A DNA stretch of 64,000 bases from positions 4,395,501 through 4,459,500 of the forward strand of contig NZ_JQNB01000001.1 in assembly GCF_000745005.1 (NCBI RefSeq), given 5' to 3'. Shown here in pieces: positions 27,660 through 35,461 of this stretch; positions within the stretch are counted from its first letter, which is position 1; each line of letters begins with the position of its first letter. The notes below the pieces were generated by a model. It was given only the letters and a program-made list of their open reading frames with translations. It searched no databases and was not told the origin of the DNA. The DNA comes from Luteibacter sp. 9135. GTDB lineage: Bacteria > Pseudomonadota > Gammaproteobacteria > Xanthomonadales > Rhodanobacteraceae. Both the position numbers and the translations under genes were made by a program.

Positions 27660-29120
27660 ATGTCGCGTCGTATCCTTGCCCTTGCGATAGCCAGCGCCGT
27701 CGCCCTGCCCGCCCTCGCGGCCGGTGAGCGCACCTCGCTCACCCTGTACCGCGCCGACGGCGATCAACTGTTCGCCACCAACGGCGATGCCGTCTCCGCC
27801 GAGGGCTACGCCGTGGTCCACGAGCGTCGATCCTTCGACCTCAAGGGCGGCACCCAGGACCTGTCGATCGACGGCCTGCCGTCCGCCCTGGACAGCGAAG
27901 CGATGTCGCTGCGCTTTCCCGGAAAGGACACCCGCGTGCTGTCGCAGCGCCTGCTGCTCGGCCAGGGTTTCGACGGTGCGGTGGCCGGCCTGGTGGGCCG
28001 GAACGTCACCGTCATCGGCGACGGCGGCCAGCCGATCGCCAGCGGCACGCTGGTGCGCGGTGGCGACGCGCTGGTGGTCCGCGACACCGGTGGCAAGGCC
28101 ACGTTGATCCGCAACTACTCGGCCCTGCGCGCCACCGACGCGGCGGACTTCGCCCGCGGATCGACCTTGCAGGTACGCGTGGCAGGTTCGGGCGCAGGCA
28201 GCACCTCGGCCCAGCTCGACTACCCCACCTCCGGCATCGGCTGGCGCGGCGCCTATGTCGCCACGCTGGCACCCGGCGACACGTGCTCGATGAATTTCAC
28301 CGCCGCGGCAAGCATCGCCAACCGCAGCGGACGCGACTGGAAGGATGTCTCGCTCAAGCTGGTGGCCGGCGACGCCAACCGCGCGAAGGCCGCACCGCAG
28401 CCCAAGATGTTCATGGCACGCGCAGCCGCCGCACCTGCGCCCATGGCCATGGAGGACGCCGCACCCGAGCAGGCCACGCTGGGCGACCTGCGCACCTATA
28501 CCCTGCCGGCCGCCATCGACCTGCCCGACGGCAGCGTGACGCAGACCCCGCTGTACGAAAGCCGCACCCTGTCGTGCGAGCGCAAGGCGGTTTACGACAC
28601 CGGCAGGGCTTATTACGGGCAGCAGCCGCAGCTGGAACGCGACCTCGGACAACCGCAGGAAGGCACGCCCATCGTCTCCACGGTGGGCTTCAAGGCGTTC
28701 GACGCCCTGCCCGCCGGCTATGTGCGCGTGCTGACGGTGGATCGCGACGGCAATGCCGAGCTGCTGGGCGAAGGCCGCCTCGGCGACACGCCGAAGAACA
28801 AGGACGCGACGATCACCCTCGGCAACGCCTTCGACCTGACCGCCAAGCGCGAGCAGACCTCGTTCACCGCCAACGAGGCGCAGCATCGCATCGACGAAGG
28901 CACGCGCATCGTGCTGAGCAACGCCGGTGACGTGAAGCGCACGGTCACCCTGCGCGAGCATCCGGCCCGCTGGCGTGCCTGGACGGTGGTGTCGTCCTCG
29001 GTGAAGCCGACCAAGAGCACGCCCGACGTGCTGGAGTTCAACGTCGAGGTGCCGGCCAATGGCTCCGCCACGCTGGATTACGCGCTGCGCTACACGTGGT
29101 CGCCCAGCGACATCAAATAA
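27660..29120 (+). CDS. Exported DUF4139-domain protein
   Basis: 486 residues with a Sec signal peptide (MSRRILALAIASAVALPALA). The body matches the DUF4139 family: LDYPTSGIGWRGAYVATL, then A-S-I-A-N-R-S-G-R-D-W and the C-terminal V-L-E-F-N-V-E-V-P-A-N-G and L-D-Y-A-L-R-Y-T-W. Some relatives are described as mucoidy inhibitor A-like, but no biochemical role is known. A low-complexity Ala/Pro/Met stretch lies near residues 245-262. It is followed 11 bp later by the enoyl-CoA hydratase-like gene, probably in one transcript. Confidence 0.85.
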   Translation: MSRRILALAIASAVALPALAAGERTSLTLYRADGDQLFATNGDAVSAEGYAVVHERRSFDLKGGTQDLSIDGLPSALDSEAMSLRFPGKDTRVLSQRLLLGQGFDGAVAGLVGRNVTVIGDGGQPIASGTLVRGGDALVVRDTGGKATLIRNYSALRATDAADFARGSTLQVRVAGSGAGSTSAQLDYPTSGIGWRGAYVATLAPGDTCSMNFTAAASIANRSGRDWKDVSLKLVAGDANRAKAAPQPKMFMARAAAAPAPMAMEDAAPEQATLGDLRTYTLPAAIDLPDGSVTQTPLYESRTLSCERKAVYDTGRAYYGQQPQLERDLGQPQEGTPIVSTVGFKAFDALPAGYVRVLTVDRDGNAELLGEGRLGDTPKNKDATITLGNAFDLTAKREQTSFTANEAQHRIDEGTRIVLSNAGDVKRTVTLREHPARWRAWTVVSSSVKPTKSTPDVLEFNVEVPANGSATLDYALRYTWSPSDIK

Positions 29121-29131
29121 GGAACCGCGCC

Positions 29132-29887
29132 ATGCTCGACATCCTTCCGCACGAGGGCGGCATCCACGAAATCCGCCTGGCGCGTGCGCCGGTGAATGCG
29201 CTCGACATGGGCCTGGTCAACGCCTTGCGTGAGGCCATCGTCGACGCACCCGGCAACGGTGCCCGGGCCATCGTGCTGTCGGGTGCGCAGGGCATGTTCT
29301 CGGCGGGTGTCGATGTTCCCGCCTTGATGCAACGCAATCGCGACGGCGTGGGCGAGTTCTGGACAGGGTTCTTCGCCCTGTGCGGCGCCATCGCCGCGTC
29401 GCCGGTGCCCACCGTCGCCGCCATCACCGGGCACAGCCCGGCCGGTGGCGCGGTGCTCACCTTGTTCTGCGATTACCGGGTCATGGCCCATGGCGTCTAC
29501 AAGATCGGCCTGAACGAGGTCCAGGTGGGTCTGTCGGTGCCCGAGCCCATCCAGTTCGCCCTGCGCCGCATCGTCGGCGCCTGGCGCGCGGAGCGTCTGC
29601 TGGTGGCCGGTGCGCTGATCGATGCCGAACAGGCCCACGCCATCGGTCTTGTCGACGAACTGGCCACGGTGGAACAGGTGGTCACGCGCGCCGTGCTGTG
29701 GGCCGGCGAATTGCTCAAGGCACCGCCGGGCGCCATGCTCCGTACGCGCGCCATCGCCCGCGCCGACCTGCTCGCCGTCTGGGGAAACACCGAGGGGCTG
29801 CTGGGTGCGGACTTCATCGACGGCTTTTTCAGTGACGAGACCCAGGCCACCCTGCACGCGCTGGTCGCCCGGCTGAAAAGCAAATAA
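29132..29887 (+). CDS. Enoyl-CoA hydratase/isomerase family protein
   Basis: 251 residues from ATG 29132, with AAGGAA upstream; the longer in-frame start at 29096 lies inside the previous gene. Crotonase fold: S-A-G-V-D-V near residue 58 (oxyanion-hole strand) and H-S-P-A-G-G-A-V near 105. The usual paired catalytic glutamates of hydratases are not both present: the second region reads I-G-L-N-E-V-Q-V-G-L, keeping one Glu. An isomerase or another crotonase reaction is possible. It ends 10 bp from the convergent Nudix-ThiE gene. Confidence 0.85.
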   Translation: MLDILPHEGGIHEIRLARAPVNALDMGLVNALREAIVDAPGNGARAIVLSGAQGMFSAGVDVPALMQRNRDGVGEFWTGFFALCGAIAASPVPTVAAITGHSPAGGAVLTLFCDYRVMAHGVYKIGLNEVQVGLSVPEPIQFALRRIVGAWRAERLLVAGALIDAEQAHAIGLVDELATVEQVVTRAVLWAGELLKAPPGAMLRTRAIARADLLAVWGNTEGLLGADFIDGFFSDETQATLHALVARLKSK

Positions 29888-29897
29888 GCCGAACGTT

Positions 29898-30830
29898 TCA
29901 GAAAAACCCGGCGATACCCGCCACGCCCTGTGCGGCGTGCAACCGCGCTTCCGCCACATCGTCAGGGCCGAGTCCACCCAGCGCGAAGACCGGCAGGGAT
30001 GCCGCTTCGGCAAGCCGGGCAAAGCGCGGCCAGCCCATCGGCTCGGCGTCCGGATGGCTGGGCGTCGGCTGCACCGGCGACAACGTGGCGAAATCGCAGC
30101 CCAGCCGCGATGCCAGGGCCAACTCGTCAGCGTCGTGACACGAGGCGCCGACCCTTTGCGCGAACGGCAGCGGGCGCGCGCTCAACGCGTGCAACTGCGC
30201 GGCACCCAGGTGCACGCCGAAGCCCTCGCCCAGCGCCAGCGCACCTTCGATATCCCGGTTGAGCAGCAACGTCGCCCCGAAGCGCCCCAGCTCCTCCTTC
30301 ATCGATGCCGCGATCTGGCGCGTCATCGCGCAGGGCTGCCCCGGAAGACGCAGTTGCAGGAGCCGCTCTCCCCGCGCCAGCGCCACGCGCAAGACGCTGG
30401 CCACGCGATCCGGTGATTCGTCGGCGGGCGTGATCGGATAATGCGCCGGCAGGCGCATCGCGGCGAGGATGGGACGATCGGCCGGGGCCAGCTGCGCCGC
30501 ATCGATGTGCCGCGGGTCCTTCCATGCCAGCGCCGTGGCTTCGAGCGCCCGGGGTTCGCCGCTCCAGGCGCGGATGCAGATCGCCTCGAGCAGCATCGTG
30601 CGCTCGCCGTAGGTCCAGGGAATGCGTATCAGCGCCTCGAACGAGAGTGGATCGGCAGCGATGCCCAGTTCCTCGTCCAGCTCGCGCAGCAGCGCCTCCA
30701 CCGGGGTTTCTCCGGCTTCCCGCTTGCCGCCCGGGAACTCCCACAGCCCGGCCAGGTGCTTGCCGGGCGGCCGCTGGGCGATGAGCAGCCTGCCGGCGCC
30801 GTCGACGAGGACGCCGGCCAGCACGTGCAT
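29898..30830 (-). CDS. Fused Nudix (MutT-type) hydrolase and thiamine-phosphate-synthase-like domain
   Basis: 310 residues from ATG 30830. The N-terminal MutT-type domain has a complete Nudix box, G-G-K-R-E-A-G-E followed by R-E-L-D-E-E-L-G-I (about residues 37-60), expected to hydrolyse 8-oxo-dGTP or a related nucleotide. The C-terminal half is ThiE-like: V-H-L-G-A-A-Q-L, G-A-S-C-H-D, S-P-V-Q-P-T-P-S-H and F-A-L-G-G-L. This Nudix-ThiE fusion is common in gammaproteobacteria, but the role of its ThiE half is unclear. The start overlaps the folA stop by one base (TGATG). Confidence 0.92.
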   Translation of the reverse strand: MHVLAGVLVDGAGRLLIAQRPPGKHLAGLWEFPGGKREAGETPVEALLRELDEELGIAADPLSFEALIRIPWTYGERTMLLEAICIRAWSGEPRALEATALAWKDPRHIDAAQLAPADRPILAAMRLPAHYPITPADESPDRVASVLRVALARGERLLQLRLPGQPCAMTRQIAASMKEELGRFGATLLLNRDIEGALALGEGFGVHLGAAQLHALSARPLPFAQRVGASCHDADELALASRLGCDFATLSPVQPTPSHPDAEPMGWPRFARLAEAASLPVFALGGLGPDDVAEARLHAAQGVAGIAGFF

Positions 30831-31318
30831 CAGACGTTCCGGACGTATTCGACCATGTCGAACGAGAAGGCGTGCTCCTTGTCCGCCGCGTGGTGCACGC
30901 GCGACACCTCGGCCCACTCCTTGAAATCGATGCCCGGGAAGAACACGTCGGCCCCGTCGACCGCGGCATACACCCAGGTCAGGTACAGGGTGCGCGCATA
31001 GGGCAGCGCCTCGCGGAAGACTTCACCGCCGCCGATCACCATCAGCCCCGAGTAGCTGCAGCTGGCCTGGGCCTCCTGCACCGAACGGACCGTGATCTGC
31101 CCCGGAAAAGGGGCCTCGCCCTTGCGCGACAGCACGTAGTTGGTGCGGTCCGGCAACGCCCTGCCGATCGATTCGGCGGTCTTGCGACCCATCAACACCG
31201 ACTTGCCGGTGGTCAGCTTCTTGAAGTAACGCAGGTCGTCGGGGAGGTTCCAGGGAAGGCCTCCCTGCTTGCCGATGGCAAAGTTTTCGTCGAGCGCGGC
31301 AACCAGGTGTACGGCCAT
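30830..31318 (-). CDS. folA: Dihydrofolate reductase
   Basis: 162 residues, the usual length. Motifs: A-I-G-K-Q-G-G-L-P-W-N-L-P-D-D (substrate pocket with the active-site Asp28), S-V-L-M-G-R-K-T (NADPH binding), V-I-G-G-G-E-V-F and a Trp-rich C-terminal part. It reduces dihydrofolate for thymidylate and purine synthesis; thyA lies 2.3 kb away on the same strand but is not in the same operon. Followed directly by the Nudix-ThiE gene. Confidence 0.97.
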   Translation of the reverse strand: MAVHLVAALDENFAIGKQGGLPWNLPDDLRYFKKLTTGKSVLMGRKTAESIGRALPDRTNYVLSRKGEAPFPGQITVRSVQEAQASCSYSGLMVIGGGEVFREALPYARTLYLTWVYAAVDGADVFFPGIDFKEWAEVSRVHHAADKEHAFSFDMVEYVRNV

Positions 31319-31429
31319 GGAACATCCTTCAAAAAAGGGAAAAGAGATCGGGCGGCGTGCGCCCGTGCGGTGCGAATGGTAGTCCTCCGCGGCCGGCGGG
31401 GAAACTAACGACCGTTTGATTTTGCCGGG

Positions 31430-31813
31430 CTAGCGGCGCCGCGAGGTGGCACGGGGCCGTAAATCGTCGAGTGCGCGGGCATTGTCGCGGGCCCACCCAT
31501 AGATCATCTCGATCGGCTCGACCAGCCGCTGCCCGAGCGGGGTCAGGGCATACAGGACACTCGGTGGCACCGCGCCGTCCTCGACACGGCGCTGGACCAG
31601 CCCGCTGTCCGCCAGCTCGCGCAGGGTCTGGGTGAGCATCTTCTTCGAGATACCGGGCAGACTGCGCAACAGCACGCCGGAGCGGGCCTCGCCGCCGTGC
31701 CGCGCGTGCAGGGTATGCAGGATCATGCTGGTCCATTTCGTGGCGAACAGTTCCAGCACGCGGCGCGGGGCGCAGTCTTCCAGCCAGTCGTCGTCGGGGG
31801 AACCGGGTTTCAT
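31430..31813 (-). CDS. HxlR-family winged-helix regulator (second copy)
   Basis: 127 residues from ATG 31813 (MKPGSPDDDWLEDCAPRRVL). HxlR features: W-T-S-M-I-L-H-T-L-H, then GISKKMLTQTLRELADSGLV and P-P-S-V-L-Y-A-L-T-P-L-G. One N-terminal cysteine (Cys14 in E-D-C-A-P) is at the position often used for sensing in HxlR proteins. It is divergent from the PRISE-like reductase at 31895, separated by 81 bp, and likely regulates it. The frame extends far upstream to 32809, antisense to that gene, and this extension is rejected. Confidence 0.88.
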   Translation of the reverse strand: MKPGSPDDDWLEDCAPRRVLELFATKWTSMILHTLHARHGGEARSGVLLRSLPGISKKMLTQTLRELADSGLVQRRVEDGAVPPSVLYALTPLGQRLVEPIEMIYGWARDNARALDDLRPRATSRRR

Positions 31814-31894
31814 GCGTGGGTACCTTTTGGTGCCTTCTTGGAACGGGCTGCCAGCGTCTTTATGGTGAGGGGATGTCCCCACAAGAGTAACCCC

Positions 31895-32953
31895 ATGAAC
31901 CATGCACTCGTCGTCGGCGCCAGCGGCATCATCGGCAGCGCCCTCACCGAACGCCTCGTGGCGAGCGACTGGCAGGTCTCCGCACTGGCGCGGCGCCCCG
32001 GTGAACGCGCCGGCGTGACTGGCATCGCCGCCGATCTCACCGACGCCCAGGCCACCCGCGATGCGCTGGCCGGCATCGCGCCCACCCACGTCTACGTCGC
32101 CACATGGTCGCGCCAGGCGAACGAAAAGGAGAACATCCGGGTCAACAGCGCGATGGTTCGCCACCTGCTGGACGGACTGCGTGACGCCGGCAGCGTGCGG
32201 CATGTGGCGCTCGTGACCGGCCTGAAGCATTACCTCGGCCCCTTCGAGGCCTATGGCCAGGGTGTGTTGCCGGAAACCCCGTTCCGCGAGGAGCAGGGGC
32301 GACTGGACGTGGACAACTTCTACTATGCGCAGGAAGACGAGGTGTTCGCGGCGGCAAAGCGCGACGGCTTCCACTGGAGTGTGCACCGCCCGCATACGGT
32401 GATCGGCGTGGCGGTGGGCAACGCCATGAACATGGCGACCACGCTCGCGGTATACGCCTCGATCTGCAAGGCCACCGGCCGGCCGTTCCGCTTTCCGGGC
32501 TCCGACGCGCAGTGGCGCAGCCTTACCGACATGACCGATGCACGCCAGCTGGCGCGGCACCTGGTCTGGGCATCGACTACGCCTGTCGCCGCGGACGAGG
32601 CGTTCAACGTCGTCAATGGCGATGTATTCCGCTGGAGCTGGATGTGGTCGCGCATCGCGCAGTGGTTCGGCCTGGAGGCCGCGCCGTTCGACGGTAGCGT
32701 GCTGCCACTCGAGCAACAGATGGAAGCGGACGCGCCGCTGTGGGAACGCATCGTCGCCGAGCACGGCCTGGCCGAACCCGACATGCACCGCCTGGTCTCG
32801 GCATGGCACAGCGACGCCGACCTCGGCCGACCCATCGAAGTCGTCACCGACATGTCGAAGAGCCGCCGCATGGGCTTCCTCGATTACCAGCCCACGGACG
32901 ACGCCTTCTTCGATGCCTTCGCCCGCCTTCGCGCGGAACGCATCATCCCATAA
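31895..32953 (+). CDS. PRISE-like NAD(P)-dependent reductase (SDR superfamily)
   Basis: 352 residues from ATG 31895. The Rossmann motif is V-G-A-S-G-I-I-G-S-A near residue 7. The pair T-G-L-K-H-Y-L-G-P-F (near 105) and N-F-Y-Y-A-Q-E-D-E (near 145) are the diagnostic catalytic Lys and Tyr segments of the progesterone-5-beta-reductase/iridoid synthase (PRISE) group, which reduces enones. W-S-V-H-R-P-H-T-V-I-G-V follows. The natural substrate is unknown; removal of reactive enones or quinones would fit control by an HxlR regulator, but this is inference. Confidence 0.88.
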   Translation: MNHALVVGASGIIGSALTERLVASDWQVSALARRPGERAGVTGIAADLTDAQATRDALAGIAPTHVYVATWSRQANEKENIRVNSAMVRHLLDGLRDAGSVRHVALVTGLKHYLGPFEAYGQGVLPETPFREEQGRLDVDNFYYAQEDEVFAAAKRDGFHWSVHRPHTVIGVAVGNAMNMATTLAVYASICKATGRPFRFPGSDAQWRSLTDMTDARQLARHLVWASTTPVAADEAFNVVNGDVFRWSWMWSRIAQWFGLEAAPFDGSVLPLEQQMEADAPLWERIVAEHGLAEPDMHRLVSAWHSDADLGRPIEVVTDMSKSRRMGFLDYQPTDDAFFDAFARLRAERIIP

Positions 32954-32972
32954 CCGGACTGATGCAAGCGGG

Positions 32973-33188
32973 TCAGGCGCCCCGATCCTTCTTCAGGGCG
33001 CCTGCCTTGTGTGCCGCCTTCGCGCCCGTCTTGTCGCTGACCACCAAGTATTCGGGGTTGTCCGGCGACGCGGCCACCTCGTGGCCCTTGATCTTCGTGG
33101 GTGCGGTGAGCTTGCGCTCCACCGTGCCCTTCGTCGTGCCTTGCGACGTCTTCCACGTCACCTTGTCGCCACGCTTGGGGTTATCCAT
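32973..33188 (-). CDS. Small DUF2945/HVA1-type TUDOR-domain protein
   Basis: 71 residues, basic and lysine-rich. G-D-K-V-T-W-K-T-S-Q-G-T-T-K-G-T-V at the start and E-Y-L-V-V-S-D-K-T-G-A-K-A-A-H-K at the end are typical of the DUF2945 (hypervirulence-associated TUDOR) family, which has an SH3-like fold. The start codon is ATG 33188. It converges with the PRISE-like gene, with 19 bp between stops. The function is not established. Confidence 0.85.
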   Translation of the reverse strand: MDNPKRGDKVTWKTSQGTTKGTVERKLTAPTKIKGHEVAASPDNPEYLVVSDKTGAKAAHKAGALKKDRGA

Positions 33189-33585
33189 CGGTCACCTCCG
33201 CGTCAAAAGGCGACCGTAGACCGCTCCATGTCGACACGACGTCTCGTCCAGGCCACCTCGACGTAAACGCCCGGAACGTCATTACCACTCGCCCGTGCCC
33301 TCGCCGCGACCCGCCCCTCGTAGGAGCCCACGATGTGGGCGAAACCTCATCGTTTTCTGAGGCGAATGAGGCAGAAGGTTAGGAAAAGCGACGGCTTCGT
33401 TTGGCGGTCGGAAACGCCTACAGGCATGAGGGGCGCGGCATCGGTCGCGCTAGCTACGTTGAGGGTTCGCGCACGTACGTGCGCTCCTACATTGAGGTTT
33501 CGCGCACGTACGTGCGCTCCTACATTGAGGGTTCGCGCACGTACGTGCGCTCCTACATTGAGGGTTCGCGCACGCGCGTGCGCTC
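33189..33585. other. 397-bp stretch without a gene, carrying REP elements
   Basis: No convincing reading frame with a ribosome binding site is seen. The stretch holds one GTAG-type REP variant (33320-33342), about 115 bp of unremarkable sequence (33343-33457), and a four-unit REP-derived tandem array (33458-33589) that overlaps the thyA stop codon. Confidence 0.8.
33320..33342. repeat. GTAG-type REP, variant core
   Basis: A single copy with head GTAGGAGCCCACGATG and a CCCAC/GTGGG palindrome instead of the GCGCAC/GTGCGC of the copies at 21224 and 23226. The same variant core is found at 40467-40489. Confidence 0.8.
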
Positions 33586-33589
33586 CTAC
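33458..33589. repeat. Tandem array of four 33-bp REP-derived units
   Basis: Four head-to-tail units (33458-33490, 33491-33523, 33524-33556, 33557-33589) of exactly 33 bp. Each contains a long palindromic core (GCGCACGTACGTGCGC, or GCGCACGCGCGTGCGC in the last) followed by TCCTAC, the reverse of GTAGGA. Units differ by one to three bases. The last unit supplies the thyA stop codon. There are no variable spacers, so this is not a CRISPR array. Confidence 0.92.
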
Positions 33590-34380
33590 ACGGCAACCGG
33601 CGCCCGAATGGCCGCATGCGGCTCATAACCTTCGATGGCGACATCCTCGAAGCGGAAGTCGAACACCGAGGTCACCGCCGGATTCAATACCAGGCGCGGC
33701 AACGCACGGGGCGTCCGTGCCAGCTGTGTCGTCGCCTGTTCGACATGGTTCGCGTACAAATGCGCATCGCCCAGGGTGTGTACGAAGTCACCGACGCCCA
33801 GCCCGGTCGCCTGCGCGATCATGTGGGTCAGCAAGGCGTAGCTGGCGATGTTGAACGGCACACCGAGGAAGATGTCACCGGAACGCTGGTACAACTGGCA
33901 CGACAGTTTCCCGTCCGCCACGTAGAACTGGAACAGGGTGTGGCACGGCATCAGCGCCATCTGCGGCAGTTCGCCCACGTTCCAGGCGGAAACGATGAGC
34001 CGGCGCGAATCCGGGTTGCGCTTGATCTCGTCCACCACCCAGGCGATCTGGTCGACGGTCTTGCCGTCCGCCGTGGGCCAGGCGCGCCACTGCCGTCCGT
34101 AGACCGGGCCAAGGTCGCCGTTGGCATCGGCCCACTCGTCCCAGATGCGGACGCCGTGTTCCTTGAGGTAAGCGATGTTGGTGTCGCCCTGGAGGAACCA
34201 GATCAGCTCGTGCACGATCGACTTCAGGTGAAGTTTTTTCGTCGTGACCAGTGGGAAACCTTTCGACAGGTCGTAACGCATCTGCCAGCCGAACACGCTA
34301 CGCGTGCCGGTGCCGGTGCGGTCGGCCTTGGTCGCGCCATGGTCGAGCACGTGGCGCAGGAGTTCGAGATAGGGCTGCAT
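33586..34380 (-). CDS. thyA: Thymidylate synthase
   Basis: 264 residues, the same length as E. coli ThyA. Catalytic Cys146 is in [14 protein letters not shown]; also seen are R-T-G-T-G-T near 21, G-P-V-Y-G-R-Q-W-R near 91, Q-R-S-x-D-x-F-L-G-x-P-F-N, and the C-terminal A-P-V-A-V that closes on the active site. It methylates dUMP to dTMP with methylene-tetrahydrofolate, making dihydrofolate for FolA. The stop codon TAG lies inside the last REP unit. Located 14 bp downstream of lgt in the usual lgt-thyA order. Confidence 0.98.
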   Translation of the reverse strand: MQPYLELLRHVLDHGATKADRTGTGTRSVFGWQMRYDLSKGFPLVTTKKLHLKSIVHELIWFLQGDTNIAYLKEHGVRIWDEWADANGDLGPVYGRQWRAWPTADGKTVDQIAWVVDEIKRNPDSRRLIVSAWNVGELPQMALMPCHTLFQFYVADGKLSCQLYQRSGDIFLGVPFNIASYALLTHMIAQATGLGVGDFVHTLGDAHLYANHVEQATTQLARTPRALPRLVLNPAVTSVFDFRFEDVAIEGYEPHAAIRAPVAV

Positions 34381-34394
34381 GGCTTACGTCGCGG

Positions 34395-35237
34395 TCAGGG
34401 TGTCGGGGCGGTGGCCGCCGACGTCGCGGGGGCCGCCAGCGGCGCATAGGGCGCACGCCGGGACAGGGCCAGCAGCAGGATGCCCAGCGCAATGAGCGGC
34501 AGCGACAGCACCTGACCCATGGTGACCCAGCCGAAGGCGAGGTAACCCAACTGGGCATCGGGCACCCGCACGAATTCGATCAGGAACCGGAAGCAACCGT
34601 AGAGCAGCCCGAACAAGCCGGACACCGCGTAACGGCGGCGCGGCTTCATCGAGAAGATCCACAGCACGATGAACATCACCACGCCCTCGAGCGCGAACTC
34701 GTACAGCGGATTGGGATGGCGTGGCAGCGCGTCCGGCGCGTGCGGGAAGATCATGCCGATGGGCAGGTCGGTGGGCTTGCCCCACAACTCGCCGTTGATG
34801 AAGTTGCCCAGTCGACCCAGGCCGAGGCCCAGGGGCACCAGCGGCGCGACGAAGTCGATCGTGTCGAACAGCTTGATACCGTTGCGCCGCGACCAGAACA
34901 GGCCAGCCAGCACCACGCCCATCAGGCCACCATGGAAAGACATGCCGCCGTCCCAGACGCGGAACAGCGCCAGCGGGTCGGTCCAGATCCAGTTGATCGG
35001 CGTGTAGAACAGCATGTAGCCGACGCGACCGCCCAGCACCACGCCCATCATCAGGTAGAACATGAGGTCGCCCAGGCGCTCCGAGCTGACCGGCAGGCGG
35101 CCTTGCCGGCGGCGGTATTCGCCGAGGGCCCAGCCGCCGAGGAAACCGCCCAGGTACATCAAGCCATACCAGTGGACCTGGAGGGGCCCGAGCGACAGGG
35201 CGACGGGATCGAAATGGACGACGAACGGAGTGCTCAT
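34395..35237 (-). CDS. lgt: Prolipoprotein diacylglyceryl transferase
   Basis: 280 residues with about seven membrane helices. Signature: [16 protein letters not shown] near residues 135-150 (the Lgt motif), H-W-Y-G-L-M-Y near 22 and G-G-M-S-F-H-G-G near 98 (with the conserved His). It transfers diacylglycerol to the lipobox cysteine of prolipoproteins, upstream of LspA. The C-terminus ends with an Ala/Pro-rich tail. Upstream of thyA by 14 bp. Confidence 0.97.
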   Translation of the reverse strand: MSTPFVVHFDPVALSLGPLQVHWYGLMYLGGFLGGWALGEYRRRQGRLPVSSERLGDLMFYLMMGVVLGGRVGYMLFYTPINWIWTDPLALFRVWDGGMSFHGGLMGVVLAGLFWSRRNGIKLFDTIDFVAPLVPLGLGLGRLGNFINGELWGKPTDLPIGMIFPHAPDALPRHPNPLYEFALEGVVMFIVLWIFSMKPRRRYAVSGLFGLLYGCFRFLIEFVRVPDAQLGYLAFGWVTMGQVLSLPLIALGILLLALSRRAPYAPLAAPATSAATAPTP

Positions 35238-35461
35238 GGAAGACCTGGGGCGAACGCAGGCGCCCAGTGTACCGCCCCACCCCCGGTGTCGGGGACTGCC
35301 GGCGGCGAGGCCACCGGCGCCGGGCCCGGTTCGATGCCTCGCCTTGCCAAGGCCTTACCGTCTTCCCTTGCCGTATCCGCACGAATCGGCTATATCCCGG
35401 CGCTGGGTGCCGTCCGGGGGGCGGTGCCGTCATGGATGCCGAACCACCAGGGGAGTTGAGG

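Noticed and set aside
29898..30400. Separate thiE gene
   Set aside because: The ThiE-like segment is continuous in frame with the Nudix domain and has no start site of its own, so it is one fusion protein.
33458..33589. Possible short CRISPR array
   Set aside because: Units are contiguous and nearly identical over the whole 33 bp. There are no unique spacers and no cas genes nearby, so a REP-derived array is the better reading.
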